In this document: in pieces, positions 7,353 to 16,580 of the stretch | Position numbering within the stretch: position 1 is the first letter of the stretch | Layout: each line of letters begins with the position of its first letter | Assembly (NCBI GenBank): GCA_052274345.1 | Contig: DAVZGP010000002.1 | Coordinates: 84,690-148,689 of the forward strand | Length of the DNA: 64,000 nucleotides | Direction of reading: 5' to 3' | Source: Clostridium_AD sp937920395 | Lineage (GTDB): Bacteria > Bacillota > Clostridia > Clostridiales > Clostridiaceae | Translations under genes and position numbers: made by a program | The notes under the pieces: generated by a model | The model's database searches: none | Seen by the model: the letters and a program-made list of their open reading frames with translations, nothing else | Told to the model about the DNA's origin: nothing

Positions 7353-9962
7353 TTAGTGTTTATTTGTTAAATATAAATACAAACTATTTATAAAAGAAAT
7401 AATGCTTGAGAAAAATAAAATAATTAACCATTGTCCTAAATTAAGTGCTATAGTATGAAATACATTCTGTAAAAATGGAATGTAAACTATACTAAGTAAC
7501 ATAATTACTGATATACTTACAGCCCCCAATAAGAACATATTTGTAAATGGATTAATTTCAAACAAAGAATGTTTTTCAGATCTACATTCAAATACATGTA
7601 TAAGTTGAGATAAAACTAAAGTTCCAAGAGCAAGTGTTCTACATGCCTCAATACTCATACCATAATATTTACCACCAATGAATGACAATATTGTACAAAC
7701 ACCTATAAGGCAGCCACGTATGATAATCTTTTCTGTAAGCCCTCTTGAAAATACACTTTCATTTTTTCCTCTAGGTTTTTCAAACATTATATCAGGATCT
7801 GCAGGATCTACTCCTAGCGCAATAGCTGGAAGTCCATCTGTAACTAAATTTACAAATAAAATTTGAATTGGAAGAAGTGGATTCTCTAAATAAAATAAAG
7901 AAGCCAAAAACATGGTAAGTACCTCTCCCAAATTACACGATAATAAATATCTTATAAATTTTCTAATGTTATTATAAATAACACGTCCTTCTTCAACTGC
8001 AGAAACAATAGTTGCAAAATTGTCATCGAGTAATATCATAGATGCTGCCTCTTTAGTTACATCTGTACCTGATATGCCCATAGCTATTCCGATATCCGCC
8101 TCTTTTATAGCTGGAGCATCATTAACCCCATCACCGGTCATTGCTACAATATGGTTTTTATGCTTAAATGCCTTAACTATCCTTAATTTGTGTTTAGGAC
8201 TTACTCTTGCAAATATCTTAAAGTTATCAATATTCTTATCTAATTCTTTATCACTTAGTTTATCTAGTTCATCTCCAGTTATAACTTCCTCTGGATATTT
8301 ACAAATATCTAAATCTTTTCCTATTGCATAAGCTGTATTTTTATGATCCCCTGTTATCATTACAGGCCTTATACCTGCAATCTTGCACTTTATAACCGCG
8401 TCCCTTACTTCTTTCCTTGGAGGATCAATTATCCCTGCTACGCCTATGAAAATTAAATTACTTTCCAAATTATCATCTCTTGTAATCCCTGTCACCTTAT
8501 AGGCACATGCCATACATCTTAAAGCTTTGTTTGACATAGACTCCACAGATCTCAATAGTTTATTTTTATAAACGGGAAGCATTGGCTGTATAAATCCATC
8601 AATTAATATATAATTACACTTTTCTATAACCCGTTCCGGAGCACCCTTTACATAACAAACCTCTCTATCCTCTTCTTTAACAATAACAGACATAATTTTT
8701 CTTGTTGAATTAAATGCTATTTCATATACTCGTCTTGCTTTGTTTAAAAATTCCTGCAACTCTTTAGGATTATAAAAAAAGCCTTTAATCAATGCTGTTT
8801 CTGTTGGATCACCAAATAAACACTTTTCAATATTTCTACCACTGAAATCATAATTACAATCATTACAGTATGTATAGGCTTTTTTCATCATTAAATTCAT
8901 CGGAATTTTGTCATTATCAATATTGTAAATCTTACCATCAAAATATAATGCTTTTACTGTCATATTATTTTCAGTAAGCGTTCCTGTTTTATCAGTACAT
9001 ATTACAGACGTACAACCCAAAGTTTCAACGGCTGGTAATTTTCTAACTAGAGCGTTCCTTTTAAGCATTCTAGATACACCAAGGGCCAAAGCGACTGTAA
9101 CTATAGCAGTCAATCCTTCAGGGATTGCGGCAACCGCAAGACTTACTCCAAGTAAAAACATTTCATACTTGTCTTGTCCACGCCAAATTCCCATAAGAGA
9201 TACAACCACGCAAATTATTATACAAAGTATAACTAATATTTTGCCAAGATGTGCCAAACGGTCTTTTAATGGTGACCTCTCATTATCTATACTATGAAGC
9301 ATATCTGCTATTTTTCCCATTTCCGTACTCATACCAGTTGCAATAACTTTTGCTTTTGCTTTTCCAGTAAGAATTATTGTTCCCATATAAATGGTATTTT
9401 CCTTAGAACTTGCACTTTTAGATACACCAGCTGACTCTCCAGTAAGTAAGGATTCATCAAGCATGACATTATTACATAACGTCAAAATACAATCTGCAGG
9501 TATCCTATCGCCACTTTCTAAAATCACAAGATCTCCTGGCACTAGATATATTGCATTTATTACTGAAATCCCGCCATTTCTAACTACTTTAGCTGTTGGT
9601 GCTGCGAGCTTACTAAGTGCCTCTAAAGACTTCTCTGTTTTAAACTCTTGAATAAAGCCTAAAATTCCATTCATTATAACTATTATCAATATAGTTATTG
9701 CATCTGCTTTTTCGCCCATAAGTCCCGAAAGCACTGTTGCTACAATTAATATCCAAGTAATAAAATCATTAAATTGGGAAATAAATATTTGAAGAGCTGA
9801 TATCTTTTTTTTACTTTCTAATTTATTAAATCCATACTTTTTAAGCCTACTCTCTGCATCTGCATTTGTTAACCCCTTCGATGAGGTAACACTATCATAA
9901 CCAAGTCCGCTTGACTTATTTTTATCCTTAGCATTGTTATTTGACATTCGTTCATTAAACAC
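7353..9962 (-). CDS. Calcium-translocating P-type ATPase (SERCA/PMR1 type)
   Basis: A type II P-type ATPase of 869 aa that would pump Ca2+ (or Mn2+) out of the cytoplasm. Landmarks in order: the actuator motif LTGES, the ion-binding AAIPEGLTAIV in TM4, the phosphorylation site CTDKTGTLT, the nucleotide-domain motif KGAPE, MTGDGVNDAPAIK at the hinge, and NLVTDGLPA in TM6. PEGL together with NLVTD is the Ca2+ ATPase pattern and argues against heavy-metal CPx or K+ pumps. About ten membrane segments are visible. The start is a GTG at 9962 with GGGGG 7 nt upstream; an ATG at 9947 is the alternative. Monocistronic. Confidence 0.92.
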   Translation of the reverse strand: MFNERMSNNNAKDKNKSSGLGYDSVTSSKGLTNADAESRLKKYGFNKLESKKKISALQIFISQFNDFITWILIVATVLSGLMGEKADAITILIIVIMNGILGFIQEFKTEKSLEALSKLAAPTAKVVRNGGISVINAIYLVPGDLVILESGDRIPADCILTLCNNVMLDESLLTGESAGVSKSASSKENTIYMGTIILTGKAKAKVIATGMSTEMGKIADMLHSIDNERSPLKDRLAHLGKILVILCIIICVVVSLMGIWRGQDKYEMFLLGVSLAVAAIPEGLTAIVTVALALGVSRMLKRNALVRKLPAVETLGCTSVICTDKTGTLTENNMTVKALYFDGKIYNIDNDKIPMNLMMKKAYTYCNDCNYDFSGRNIEKCLFGDPTETALIKGFFYNPKELQEFLNKARRVYEIAFNSTRKIMSVIVKEEDREVCYVKGAPERVIEKCNYILIDGFIQPMLPVYKNKLLRSVESMSNKALRCMACAYKVTGITRDDNLESNLIFIGVAGIIDPPRKEVRDAVIKCKIAGIRPVMITGDHKNTAYAIGKDLDICKYPEEVITGDELDKLSDKELDKNIDNFKIFARVSPKHKLRIVKAFKHKNHIVAMTGDGVNDAPAIKEADIGIAMGISGTDVTKEAASMILLDDNFATIVSAVEEGRVIYNNIRKFIRYLLSCNLGEVLTMFLASLFYLENPLLPIQILFVNLVTDGLPAIALGVDPADPDIMFEKPRGKNESVFSRGLTEKIIIRGCLIGVCTILSFIGGKYYGMSIEACRTLALGTLVLSQLIHVFECRSEKHSLFEINPFTNMFLLGAVSISVIMLLSIVYIPFLQNVFHTIALNLGQWLIILFFSSIISFINSLYLYLTNKH

Positions 9963-10127
9963 TTATATTCCCCCTTACGCCTCTTTAATATAGATAACAT
10001 ATTTTAATTGTTATCTTCCATATGCAATTATCTTGTTATTTTAAGATGACTACATTTCTATAATTTTTATTCTTTACTACTATATGTGCTTACTTTCCTA
10101 CATATGAAAAGAATATATGGTTTTTTC

Positions 10128-10156
10128 TTTACAATATGTAAGTTTGAATATAAAAT
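10128..10156 (+). promoter_or_regulatory. SigA-type promoter for the pyrophosphatase
   Basis: TTTACA at 10128-10133, a 17-nt spacer, TAAAAT at 10151-10156. The inferred start near 10163 leaves an ~80-nt leader that contains the 10190-10217 hairpin. Confidence 0.55.
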
Positions 10157-10189
10157 AATATTATCAATAAATATTAGTTAAAACGACAC

Positions 10190-10217
10190 GCAGATAATAA
10201 TTAGTATTATTATCTGC
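10190..10217 (+). promoter_or_regulatory. Perfect 12-bp hairpin in the pyrophosphatase leader
   Basis: GCAGATAATAAT and ATTATTATCTGC form a perfect 12-bp stem with a 4-nt loop (TAGT), ending 13 nt before the AAGGAGG ribosome binding site. There is no T run after it, so it is not an intrinsic terminator. It could be an operator palindrome or an RNA stem that affects translation. Confidence 0.6.
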
Positions 10218-10243
10218 CATAGGAAAAGACAAGGAGGATATAC

Positions 10244-11887
10244 GTGAAAAACATTATTTATATTACTGGTCACAAAAATCCAGATACAGATTCTATTTGT
10301 TCTGCTATTGCATATTCAGAGTTTAAAAATAAAACTGGTAAAGTTACTGCAATTCCAATAAGGCTTGGTGAAACAAATCCTGAAACAAAATTTATTCTTA
10401 AATATTTTGCTGTACCTGAACCTAAACTTATAACTACAGTTAAAACACAAATTTCTGATTTAGATATTGATGTTGTAGCTCCAATTTCACCAGATATTTC
10501 TTTAAAAATGGCTTGGTCTATTATGAAGAAAAAGAATGTTAAAACACTACCTGTAATAGATGAAAATGAACAATTAGCTGGTGTAGCTTCAGTTTCAAAT
10601 CTTGCTTCAAACTATTTAGATATTTGGGACAATTCAATTCTTGCAAAGAGTAATACACCACTTGAAAACATTTTAGATACTCTATCCGCTAAATGTTTAT
10701 ACAAGCCAGAGACGCCCTTTAAAATAACGGGTAAAATAATTGTAGCTGCTATGCAGCCTGATAGCACAAAAACAGTAATTGAAGCTGGAGATATTGCCCT
10801 ATGTGGTGATAGAGAAGATTCACAGTGCTTAATAATTAGTTCTAAAGCATCACTTATAATTATTACAGGTAATCATACTCCAACAGAAGAGGTTCTTGAG
10901 CTTGCAAAAACTAATGGGTGTACAGTTATATTAACACCATATGACACTTTTACAGCTTCTAGGCTTATAACTCAAAGCATCCCTATAGATTATGTTATGA
11001 CTAGAAAAAATCTTGTTACTTTTAATACAGATGATTTTATTGATGAGATAAAATACACTATGCTTGAGACTAGATATAGAAGTTATCCAGTTCTTGATGA
11101 AAATAATAAAGTTGTTGGCAGTATTTCAAGATTTCACTTAATATCTGAAAATAAAAAAAAGGTTATACTTGTAGATCATAATGAAAAAACTCAATCAGTA
11201 CTTGGCCTTGAAGATGCTGAAATATTAGAAATAATAGATCATCATAGAATTGCAGATGTTCAAACTGGTCAACCTATATATTTTAGAAATGAACCAGTGG
11301 GAAGTACTTCAACAATAATAGCAACAATATTCTTTGAAAATGGAATTAGACCATCGAAAAGTGTTGCAGGAATTTTATGTGCAGCCATTATTTCCGATAC
11401 ATTACTTTTAAAATCGCCTACTTCAACAATCGTTGACGATTTAACTTTAAAAAGATTAGCTCAAATTGCTGATTTAAACATAGAAGCGTTTGCTAAAGAA
11501 ATGTTTAAAGCTGGTACATCTCTTGACGGTAAAACAGCTGAAGAAATTTTCTACCAAGATTTTAAAGTTTTTACTCTTAGTGGTTTTAAAGTAGGAGTAT
11601 CCCAAGTTGGTACAATGTATATTGAAGGATTCGATCTAATCAAAAATGACATGATAGATTTAATGAATAAAAAAGCAAAAGAAAGTGGTTTCAACTTGAT
11701 TATATTAATGTTAACCGATATATTAAATGGCGGTTCAGTATTAATAGCTGCAGGAGAACACAAAGACATTGTTTCAAAAGCTTTTAATATTACATTAACT
11801 GATAGCGGTATATATATACCTGGTCTTGTTTCAAGAAAAAAACAAGTTATACCACCTATTACAGTTGCTCTAAGTAAAATAAAATAA
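10244..11887 (+). CDS. Manganese-dependent inorganic pyrophosphatase with CBS and DRTGG domains
   Basis: Family II (DHH/DHHA2) pyrophosphatase, 547 aa, hydrolysing PPi to phosphate. The first DHH motif GHKNPDTDS is at residues 8-16. A regulatory insert follows: CBS motif 1 (APISPDISLKMAW and VIDENEQLAGVAS), a DRTGG-like region (about 130-240), and CBS motif 2 (VMTRKNLVTF to VVGSISRFH). The catalytic fold then resumes with ILVDHNE and IIDHHRIAD and ends in the DHHA2 domain (VSRKKQVIPPI). Known CBS-type pyrophosphatases are inhibited by AMP/ADP and activated by ATP or diadenosine polyphosphates, so this enzyme is probably energy-sensing. The start is a GTG with AAGGAGG 6 nt upstream. Confidence 0.95.
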   Translation: MKNIIYITGHKNPDTDSICSAIAYSEFKNKTGKVTAIPIRLGETNPETKFILKYFAVPEPKLITTVKTQISDLDIDVVAPISPDISLKMAWSIMKKKNVKTLPVIDENEQLAGVASVSNLASNYLDIWDNSILAKSNTPLENILDTLSAKCLYKPETPFKITGKIIVAAMQPDSTKTVIEAGDIALCGDREDSQCLIISSKASLIIITGNHTPTEEVLELAKTNGCTVILTPYDTFTASRLITQSIPIDYVMTRKNLVTFNTDDFIDEIKYTMLETRYRSYPVLDENNKVVGSISRFHLISENKKKVILVDHNEKTQSVLGLEDAEILEIIDHHRIADVQTGQPIYFRNEPVGSTSTIIATIFFENGIRPSKSVAGILCAAIISDTLLLKSPTSTIVDDLTLKRLAQIADLNIEAFAKEMFKAGTSLDGKTAEEIFYQDFKVFTLSGFKVGVSQVGTMYIEGFDLIKNDMIDLMNKKAKESGFNLIILMLTDILNGGSVLIAAGEHKDIVSKAFNITLTDSGIYIPGLVSRKKQVIPPITVALSKIK

Positions 11888-11907
11888 AATTTAAGATTAT
11901 TTAAATA

Positions 11908-11952
11908 AAAAACAAAGCAAAGCATTTATTACAAAATATTTGCTTTGTTTTT
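11908..11952. terminator. Intrinsic terminator, probably bidirectional
   Basis: AACAAAGCAAA (about 11910-11920) pairs with TTTGCTTTGTT (11938-11948), followed by a T run. It lies between the converging pyrophosphatase and membrane-protein genes. Confidence 0.85.
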
Positions 11953-11976
11953 TATTTATTATAATTTATTAATACC

Positions 11977-12738
11977 CTATAATTGTTGTAAAACAAAAAA
12001 AACTATAAAAAGTAGGAAACATATAGAATAACTTATGCTTAAATAGTCCTTGATGCATACGTTATCAATTTTATTATTATAGGAACCATAAGACTTTAGA
12101 TAATGCATATTGTTACCATTATGATAAGAATAAAAATTAACTGATTCTATAAATGCAGCCAAAATATCAACATTAAGGAGAGGTACTATAAAAAGATTAC
12201 TAATATAATCCCCTTTAAATTTTATCTTTAAATTTCGATTTCTAAACACATAAATTATATATAAAAAAGCTTCTGCTATTATTGATGGTATTATAATAGC
12301 TATAGACATAACAAAGCCTATTATATTAAAATCCTTATCAGAACTTAAATTGTATAGTATCATAAACACAATTGCTGCACCATTACCAAATATTATAATG
12401 AGAAACAAAGGTGTTATAAATCCACAGATAAGAGCGCTAGATATAGTAGATATTGTGTCATAAAAATGTTTTTTGTAATTACTTTTTAAATTTTTTCTCT
12501 CTGTATTACTAATATCTATTACTATAAAAGCTGTAATAGCATTATATAATTGGTTGTTTTTTATAAAAACAAGCCCCAAATACATAACAAATATAAGACA
12601 TAAATATAAAAATTGCACTATATATATGTTTTTGATTTTATTCCTTGATTTTATATTAATAAAATTAAATACCTTTTGTCTATCCAATCTCCACAGTAAT
12701 ATGCTAAATAAACAACCAATTATATATCCACTCCCCAT
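11977..12738 (-). CDS. Polytopic membrane protein, function unknown
   Basis: 253 aa with about six hydrophobic segments: near the N-terminus, two around residues 40-70, two around 110-160, and a C-terminal helix (ISYSICFLLFIVFFVLQQL). The fourth and fifth segments are linked by a short acidic loop. No catalytic motif was recognised and I cannot place it in a named family. The ATG at 12738 is chosen over the GTG at 12744 because AGGAGGG ends about 6 nt before the ATG. Very low GC, similar to nearby intergenic DNA. It lies just downstream of the flagellar operon on the same strand, but flgG has its own terminator before its end is reached from this side, so no functional link is implied. Confidence 0.7.
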   Translation of the reverse strand: MGSGYIIGCLFSILLWRLDRQKVFNFINIKSRNKIKNIYIVQFLYLCLIFVMYLGLVFIKNNQLYNAITAFIVIDISNTERKNLKSNYKKHFYDTISTISSALICGFITPLFLIIIFGNGAAIVFMILYNLSSDKDFNIIGFVMSIAIIIPSIIAEAFLYIIYVFRNRNLKIKFKGDYISNLFIVPLLNVDILAAFIESVNFYSYHNGNNMHYLKSYGSYNNKIDNVCIKDYLSISYSICFLLFIVFFVLQQL

Positions 12739-12825
12739 GATCACCCTCCTAAATCATATTATTATGTGCTTTACTAATAATATATGAGTGTTTCTCCTTA
12801 ATTAAAACTATTTTTATTATTATTT

Positions 12826-12860
12826 CAAAAAACAAAAGACACACTAACAAAAGTATGTCT
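12826..12860 (-). terminator. Terminator of the long flagellar operon
   Basis: On the minus strand, AGACATAC pairs with GTGTGTCT around an 8-nt loop (12837-12860), followed by TTTTGTTTTTTG. It lies 23 nt after the flgG stop. Confidence 0.75.
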
Positions 12861-12882
12861 AACTTAGACTTAATAAAATAAA

Positions 12883-13668
12883 TTATTTTTGAAGATTATT
12901 AGCCATTTGCCACATTTCATCAGCTGTTTTTAAAGTACTTGAACTAAGCTGAAACGCTCTTTGGGTCATAAGCATATCAGTCATTTCAGTACTAATATCA
13001 ACATTTGATCCCTCTAAGTAACCTTGATTAATAGAGTAATCTTTGCTATCTGAGACAGTTATTCCAGATTTGGGCTGAAATAAACTATCACCTATTGATA
13101 TCATTGAATTATCGCCTACAACAGTTGAAATTTTTATTTTTCCAATAATAGCATTGCTACCCTTTATAGCTACATTACCATTTTCATCAACCTGAAAATT
13201 ATTAGCAGTAAATTTATAAGGTCCATTTACTTTATTAATATTATTACCACCCGTATCAACTATACTTAATCTGTTTCCCATCTCATCAACTATAGTTCCA
13301 CTTGCATCTGTCAGAAAATTACCAGACCTAGTATATGCCTTAGTGTTATCTGGTTGAGTCACCTCAAAATAACCAGTGCCATCTATAGCTAAATCAGTTG
13401 ATAGGCCCGTCTGCGTGAGTGAGCCTTGTGTATTATCTCTTTTCCATTCTCCTACCCTAACACCTGTACCATTTTGAAGCACAGTTTTCGAAGCAGCATT
13501 TACTGGATATCCTTTTCTATCAAGTGTCTCATGAACAAGATCTTTAAAATTTGTGTTTAGTTTTTTATACCCATTGGTATTTGCATTTGCAATATTATTT
13601 GATATTGTATCTAACTTTTCTTGTTGCGCCCTCATAGCACTTTTACTATCCCACATAATTTCTAACAT
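12883..13668 (-). CDS. flgG: Flagellar distal rod protein FlgG
   Basis: 261 aa. The N-terminal rod motif LDTISNNIANANTNGYKK (about residues 19-36) and the C-terminal motif EMTDMLMTQRAFQLSS followed by ADEMWQMANNLQ identify the FlgG side of the rod/hook family. It forms the distal rod that crosses the cell wall and carries the hook. It ends the long flagellar operon, directly after flgF, with a GGGAGG ribosome binding site. Confidence 0.88.
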   Translation of the reverse strand: MLEIMWDSKSAMRAQQEKLDTISNNIANANTNGYKKLNTNFKDLVHETLDRKGYPVNAASKTVLQNGTGVRVGEWKRDNTQGSLTQTGLSTDLAIDGTGYFEVTQPDNTKAYTRSGNFLTDASGTIVDEMGNRLSIVDTGGNNINKVNGPYKFTANNFQVDENGNVAIKGSNAIIGKIKISTVVGDNSMISIGDSLFQPKSGITVSDSKDYSINQGYLEGSNVDISTEMTDMLMTQRAFQLSSSTLKTADEMWQMANNLQK

Positions 13669-13697
13669 CTGCTACCACTCCCTCCCATTCGTATTTT

Positions 13698-14480
13698 TTA
13701 TTTTACTGTGCCTACTTCATTTACAGCTTTACCTAAAGTCTCATCAATAGCTTGTATGACTTTTTGATTGCTTTCAAAATTTCTCATGATTTCCATCATA
13801 TTTACCATTTCGCTTGTAACATTAACATTAGATTTTTCAAGAGATCCTTGCCTTACACTAACATTTGCATTTTGAATGGGATTTGCTGCATCATATAAGT
13901 TATCTCCAACTTTTTTAACAGTATTATAATCTTTAAAGTCAACTAAATCAAATTTATATTGATTTTTACCATTAACACTAATATTTCCGTATTTATCAGA
14001 TTTAAGTTTACCATCACCAACAAATATTGGTTCTATTGCATTAGTTGCTGTATTTTTACCTAAAACCTTATCTCCACTATCTGTTACTAAATATCCACTT
14101 CCATCTATATGAAAATCACCAGTTCTTGTATAATAGTTTTTAGTATTTATGCCATTATCTCTTTGGACTGTAAAAAATCCCTTTCCATCAATTGCAAAAT
14201 CTGTAGATTTATCCGTTGTCTGTAAAACCCCTTCAGTAAAATCTGTATTTGTAGCATCGATTTGACTTCCCTGACTTAGAGAGCCAAGAATGGTTTTAAC
14301 ATTTTTACCATTTACAGTTTTATCATAATTTTGTATTAAAACATCATCAAATGACTTGATAGAAAGATTTTCAGCTTTATATCCGTTTGTATTGGAATTT
14401 GCTATATTATTAGTTACAGTGCTTTGTTTAGCTTCTCCAGTTATGAGACCTGTAACTGCTGTGTATAAGGCTCTAATCAT
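13698..14480 (-). CDS. flgF: Flagellar rod protein FlgF (FlhO-like)
   Basis: 260 aa rod protein. The N-terminus has the family motif VTNNIANSNTNGYKAENL. The C-terminus NVTSEMVNMMEIMRNFESN with DETLGKAVNEVG is typical of FlgF and distinguishes it from FlgG. The ATG overlaps the stop of the upstream 66-aa gene as ATGA, so the two are translationally coupled. The ribosome binding site AAGGATGTG lies inside that upstream gene. Confidence 0.85.
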   Translation of the reverse strand: MIRALYTAVTGLITGEAKQSTVTNNIANSNTNGYKAENLSIKSFDDVLIQNYDKTVNGKNVKTILGSLSQGSQIDATNTDFTEGVLQTTDKSTDFAIDGKGFFTVQRDNGINTKNYYTRTGDFHIDGSGYLVTDSGDKVLGKNTATNAIEPIFVGDGKLKSDKYGNISVNGKNQYKFDLVDFKDYNTVKKVGDNLYDAANPIQNANVSVRQGSLEKSNVNVTSEMVNMMEIMRNFESNQKVIQAIDETLGKAVNEVGTVK

Positions 14481-14677
14481 TTTTTCACATCCTTAATAAT
14501 TATTGGCATTTCATCTGGGTAACGCATACCATATCCATTTGCCTTAATTTCAATTTGTCCTTTACTCATTTCATAATTTATCTTTGAACCAGCGAGTAAA
14601 CAACATGCCATAATTAAACCAATTCCTATTCCTATCAAAAGTTTCCTATCACTTAAAAAGTCTATTAATTTTTTTAT
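14477..14677 (-). CDS. Small single-span membrane protein with apparent ATA start
   Basis: A 66-codon open frame fills the gap between the 155-aa gene and flgF exactly. It begins IKKLIDFLSDRKLLIGIGIG, continues with a hydrophobic, Cys-containing helix (LLIGIGIGLIMACCLLAG, residues 13-30), and ends in a short soluble tail with ANGYGMRYPDEMP. There is no ATG, GTG or TTG before the helix. The codon where Met is expected is ATA at 14677-14675, which overlaps the upstream stop as ATAA. The downstream stop overlaps the flgF start as ATGA. Both overlaps and the protein-like composition argue for a real gene. Fall-back starts are TTG (residue 14) or ATG (residue 23), which would break the membrane helix. 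Confidence 0.65.
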   Translation of the reverse strand: MKKLIDFLSDRKLLIGIGIGLIMACCLLAGSKINYEMSKGQIEIKANGYGMRYPDEMPIIIKDVKK

Positions 14678-15141
14678 CTTATATATAAATCCTTTATTAA
14701 TAGTACTTCCCCCTTACCTAAATGCAATATTTCACAAACTTCATCAGTAGATGAGCCTTCACTAAATAACCTTTTTATTTCATCAACTTTTTCACTACTA
14801 TTATTGCGCGGTGCATCCAAAATTTCATTCTCATTTTCTAGTTTAGTATCATCTTTAACAATTCGCTTATCTTTATTATCGTACTTTTCTTCATTGTTTT
14901 TATGAATTTCATTGTTTTTTTCCATAAGTTCCTTAATACCCATTATTTCACTTTGGAGTTCTAAAATGCTTTCAGAAAACTCCGCTCTAAGTTCTCCTAT
15001 CCTAATATCATCATCTTGTATATTTCCAATAGCATTCCCTAGTACTCCATTAAAAGACTTATTTTGCTTTTTTATAGATAATACATTTAAAATTATAAGA
15101 ATTAGTCCAATAAAAATCAATAATCCTGCCATATAATTCAC
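14674..15141 (-). CDS. Flagellar-operon membrane protein with C-terminal helix-turn-helix-like segment (DUF6115-like)
   Basis: 155 aa. One N-terminal membrane helix (about 5-23), a charged coiled-coil and Asn/Lys-rich linker (about 45-115), then a short C-terminal module, EIKRLFSEGSSTDEVCEILHL, that resembles a helix-turn-helix. This architecture occurs in clostridial flagellar operons between fliA and the rod genes. The function is not established. The start may be the ATG at 15141 (GGAG 4 nt upstream) or the ATG three codons later. The stop overlaps the ATA start of the 66-aa gene. Confidence 0.75.
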   Translation of the reverse strand: MNYMAGLLIFIGLILIILNVLSIKKQNKSFNGVLGNAIGNIQDDDIRIGELRAEFSESILELQSEIMGIKELMEKNNEIHKNNEEKYDNKDKRIVKDDTKLENENEILDAPRNNSSEKVDEIKRLFSEGSSTDEVCEILHLGKGEVLLIKDLYIR

Positions 15142-15179
15142 TCCAGATCTTAAAAATAAATTATTAATATATATTAATT

Positions 15180-15911
15180 CTATGATACATCATATTTTAG
15201 TTTTACTAATGCCTTTCTTAGGTTTATAAGTGCTCTACTGTGTAGTTGACAAACTCGTGATTCAGACACATTTAAAATACTTCCTATTTCTTTTAATGTA
15301 AGACCTTCATAATAATATAAAGTTAAAACCATTTTATCCTTCTCTTTAAGATTTTCAATACCAACAGCCAAATATTCAATTTGCTCTTTTTCTTCTAATG
15401 CTTCCTCAGGGCTTGGACTACTATTATCTTTAATAGTACCACTAAGTGGCATATCATCCTCTTCAGAAAAGATTAAATCTTCAAGCGAAACTACCGATAT
15501 ATAATTTATATTATTTTCAATTCTTGCAACTTCATTTATTGTAATACCAAGTTCAGTTGCAATTTCGTGGTTTGTTGGTTCACGATACAAGCATTTCTGA
15601 AGCCTCTCAATTGCTTCGTTATATCTGTTAAGCTTATCCATAGCTCCCTTAGATATTGGGCTATTACGCCTAAGCTCATCTATCATAGCACCTTTTATTC
15701 TTATTGATGCATAACTTGAAAACTTCATACCTTTAGTAGCATCATATTTTCCTAAAGCGTCCATAAGTCCTAGCATACCATAACTAATTAAGTCTTCATA
15801 TTCAACATATTTAGTTTTTCCAATAATTACTCTAGAAGCAATGTATTTGACTAAAGGTATGTGTTTTTTTACAATCTGCTCTCTTATATCATCTGCTTTA
15901 GCTATGGACAT
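15180..15911 (-). CDS. fliA: Flagellar sigma factor FliA (SigD/sigma-28)
   Basis: 243 aa alternative sigma factor that directs RNA polymerase to late flagellar and chemotaxis promoters. Region 2 is seen as YEDLISYGMLGLMDALGKYD with KFSSYASIRIKGAMIDELR. Region 3 follows, and region 4 has the helix-turn-helix LKEIGSILNVSESRVCQLHSRAL. It is encoded near the end of the early operon, so it accumulates only when that operon is transcribed. The anti-sigma factor FlgM is at 50536. Two promoters matching its consensus are visible at 42579 and 50866. Confidence 0.95.
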   Translation of the reverse strand: MSIAKADDIREQIVKKHIPLVKYIASRVIIGKTKYVEYEDLISYGMLGLMDALGKYDATKGMKFSSYASIRIKGAMIDELRRNSPISKGAMDKLNRYNEAIERLQKCLYREPTNHEIATELGITINEVARIENNINYISVVSLEDLIFSEEDDMPLSGTIKDNSSPSPEEALEEKEQIEYLAVGIENLKEKDKMVLTLYYYEGLTLKEIGSILNVSESRVCQLHSRALINLRKALVKLKYDVS

Positions 15912-15923
15912 TCTAAAACCTCC

Positions 15924-16568
15924 TCAAATTTTTTTCATTTGATTTCTCATAAGTTGAAAAATATATTTAATAAGTTGCTCACGTGTTCCGTTATCTAAAA
16001 ACTCAAAACTAAGACCACAAATAAATCTACCCTCATCGTCTTTCATTATCCTCTTTGTTTGTCCCACAATAAGTACCTCTTCATCATTAACAGTTAATGA
16101 TATAAATAAAAAATCGTTAGGACTGATTTTCTCAGACACCTTAACCCTCATGCCACCACCACTTAAATCAACAAGTACTGCTTTTAAATATTTACTATCA
16201 TCAATTGTGCTAAGATTTACTTTGGGTTCATTTTTAAGATTTATGTATTTAGCAGTTTTTACTAATGGTACTCTAACATATCGTCTTCTCTGAATCCTTT
16301 TTACTTGCTCAGGTTTTGCTATGAGTAAAATAGGTATATTCTCAAATTTACGTCCTATTATTATTGATTTAAATTTATAAAGATTTTCTTCTGCATAATA
16401 AAGTACATCTATAATAGACCCCTTTGACAATGGAACATATTCACCAGCACTCGAAGGAATACTAATTGCTATATAGTCCTCTGTTATATCTTGTATGTTG
16501 CTATTAAAATATTTTTCATTAATCAATATTTCCAATTTTTTGTTTAATTTAAAATCAACTTTAATCAC
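15924..16568 (-). CDS. PilZ-domain flagellar brake protein (YcgR/YpfA-like)
   Basis: 214 aa. N-terminal YcgR-type domain (about 1-90), then a PilZ domain starting with RRRYVRVPL (RxxxR c-di-GMP motif, near residue 98) and followed by LVDLSGGGMRV (DxSxxG motif). Both c-di-GMP contact motifs are intact, so it should bind the messenger and slow or stop the motor. It sits between flhG and fliA, with 12 nt on each side. The start is a GTG with AGGGG upstream. Confidence 0.9.
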   Translation of the reverse strand: MIKVDFKLNKKLEILINEKYFNSNIQDITEDYIAISIPSSAGEYVPLSKGSIIDVLYYAEENLYKFKSIIIGRKFENIPILLIAKPEQVKRIQRRRYVRVPLVKTAKYINLKNEPKVNLSTIDDSKYLKAVLVDLSGGGMRVKVSEKISPNDFLFISLTVNDEEVLIVGQTKRIMKDDEGRFICGLSFEFLDNGTREQLIKYIFQLMRNQMKKI

Positions 16569-16580
16569 TACTACAACCCC

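Noticed and set aside
14490..14510. AAGGATGT before flgF as a CsrA site
   Set aside because: It matches part of the core but has no hairpin and simply serves as the Shine-Dalgarno; a similar string precedes fliY.
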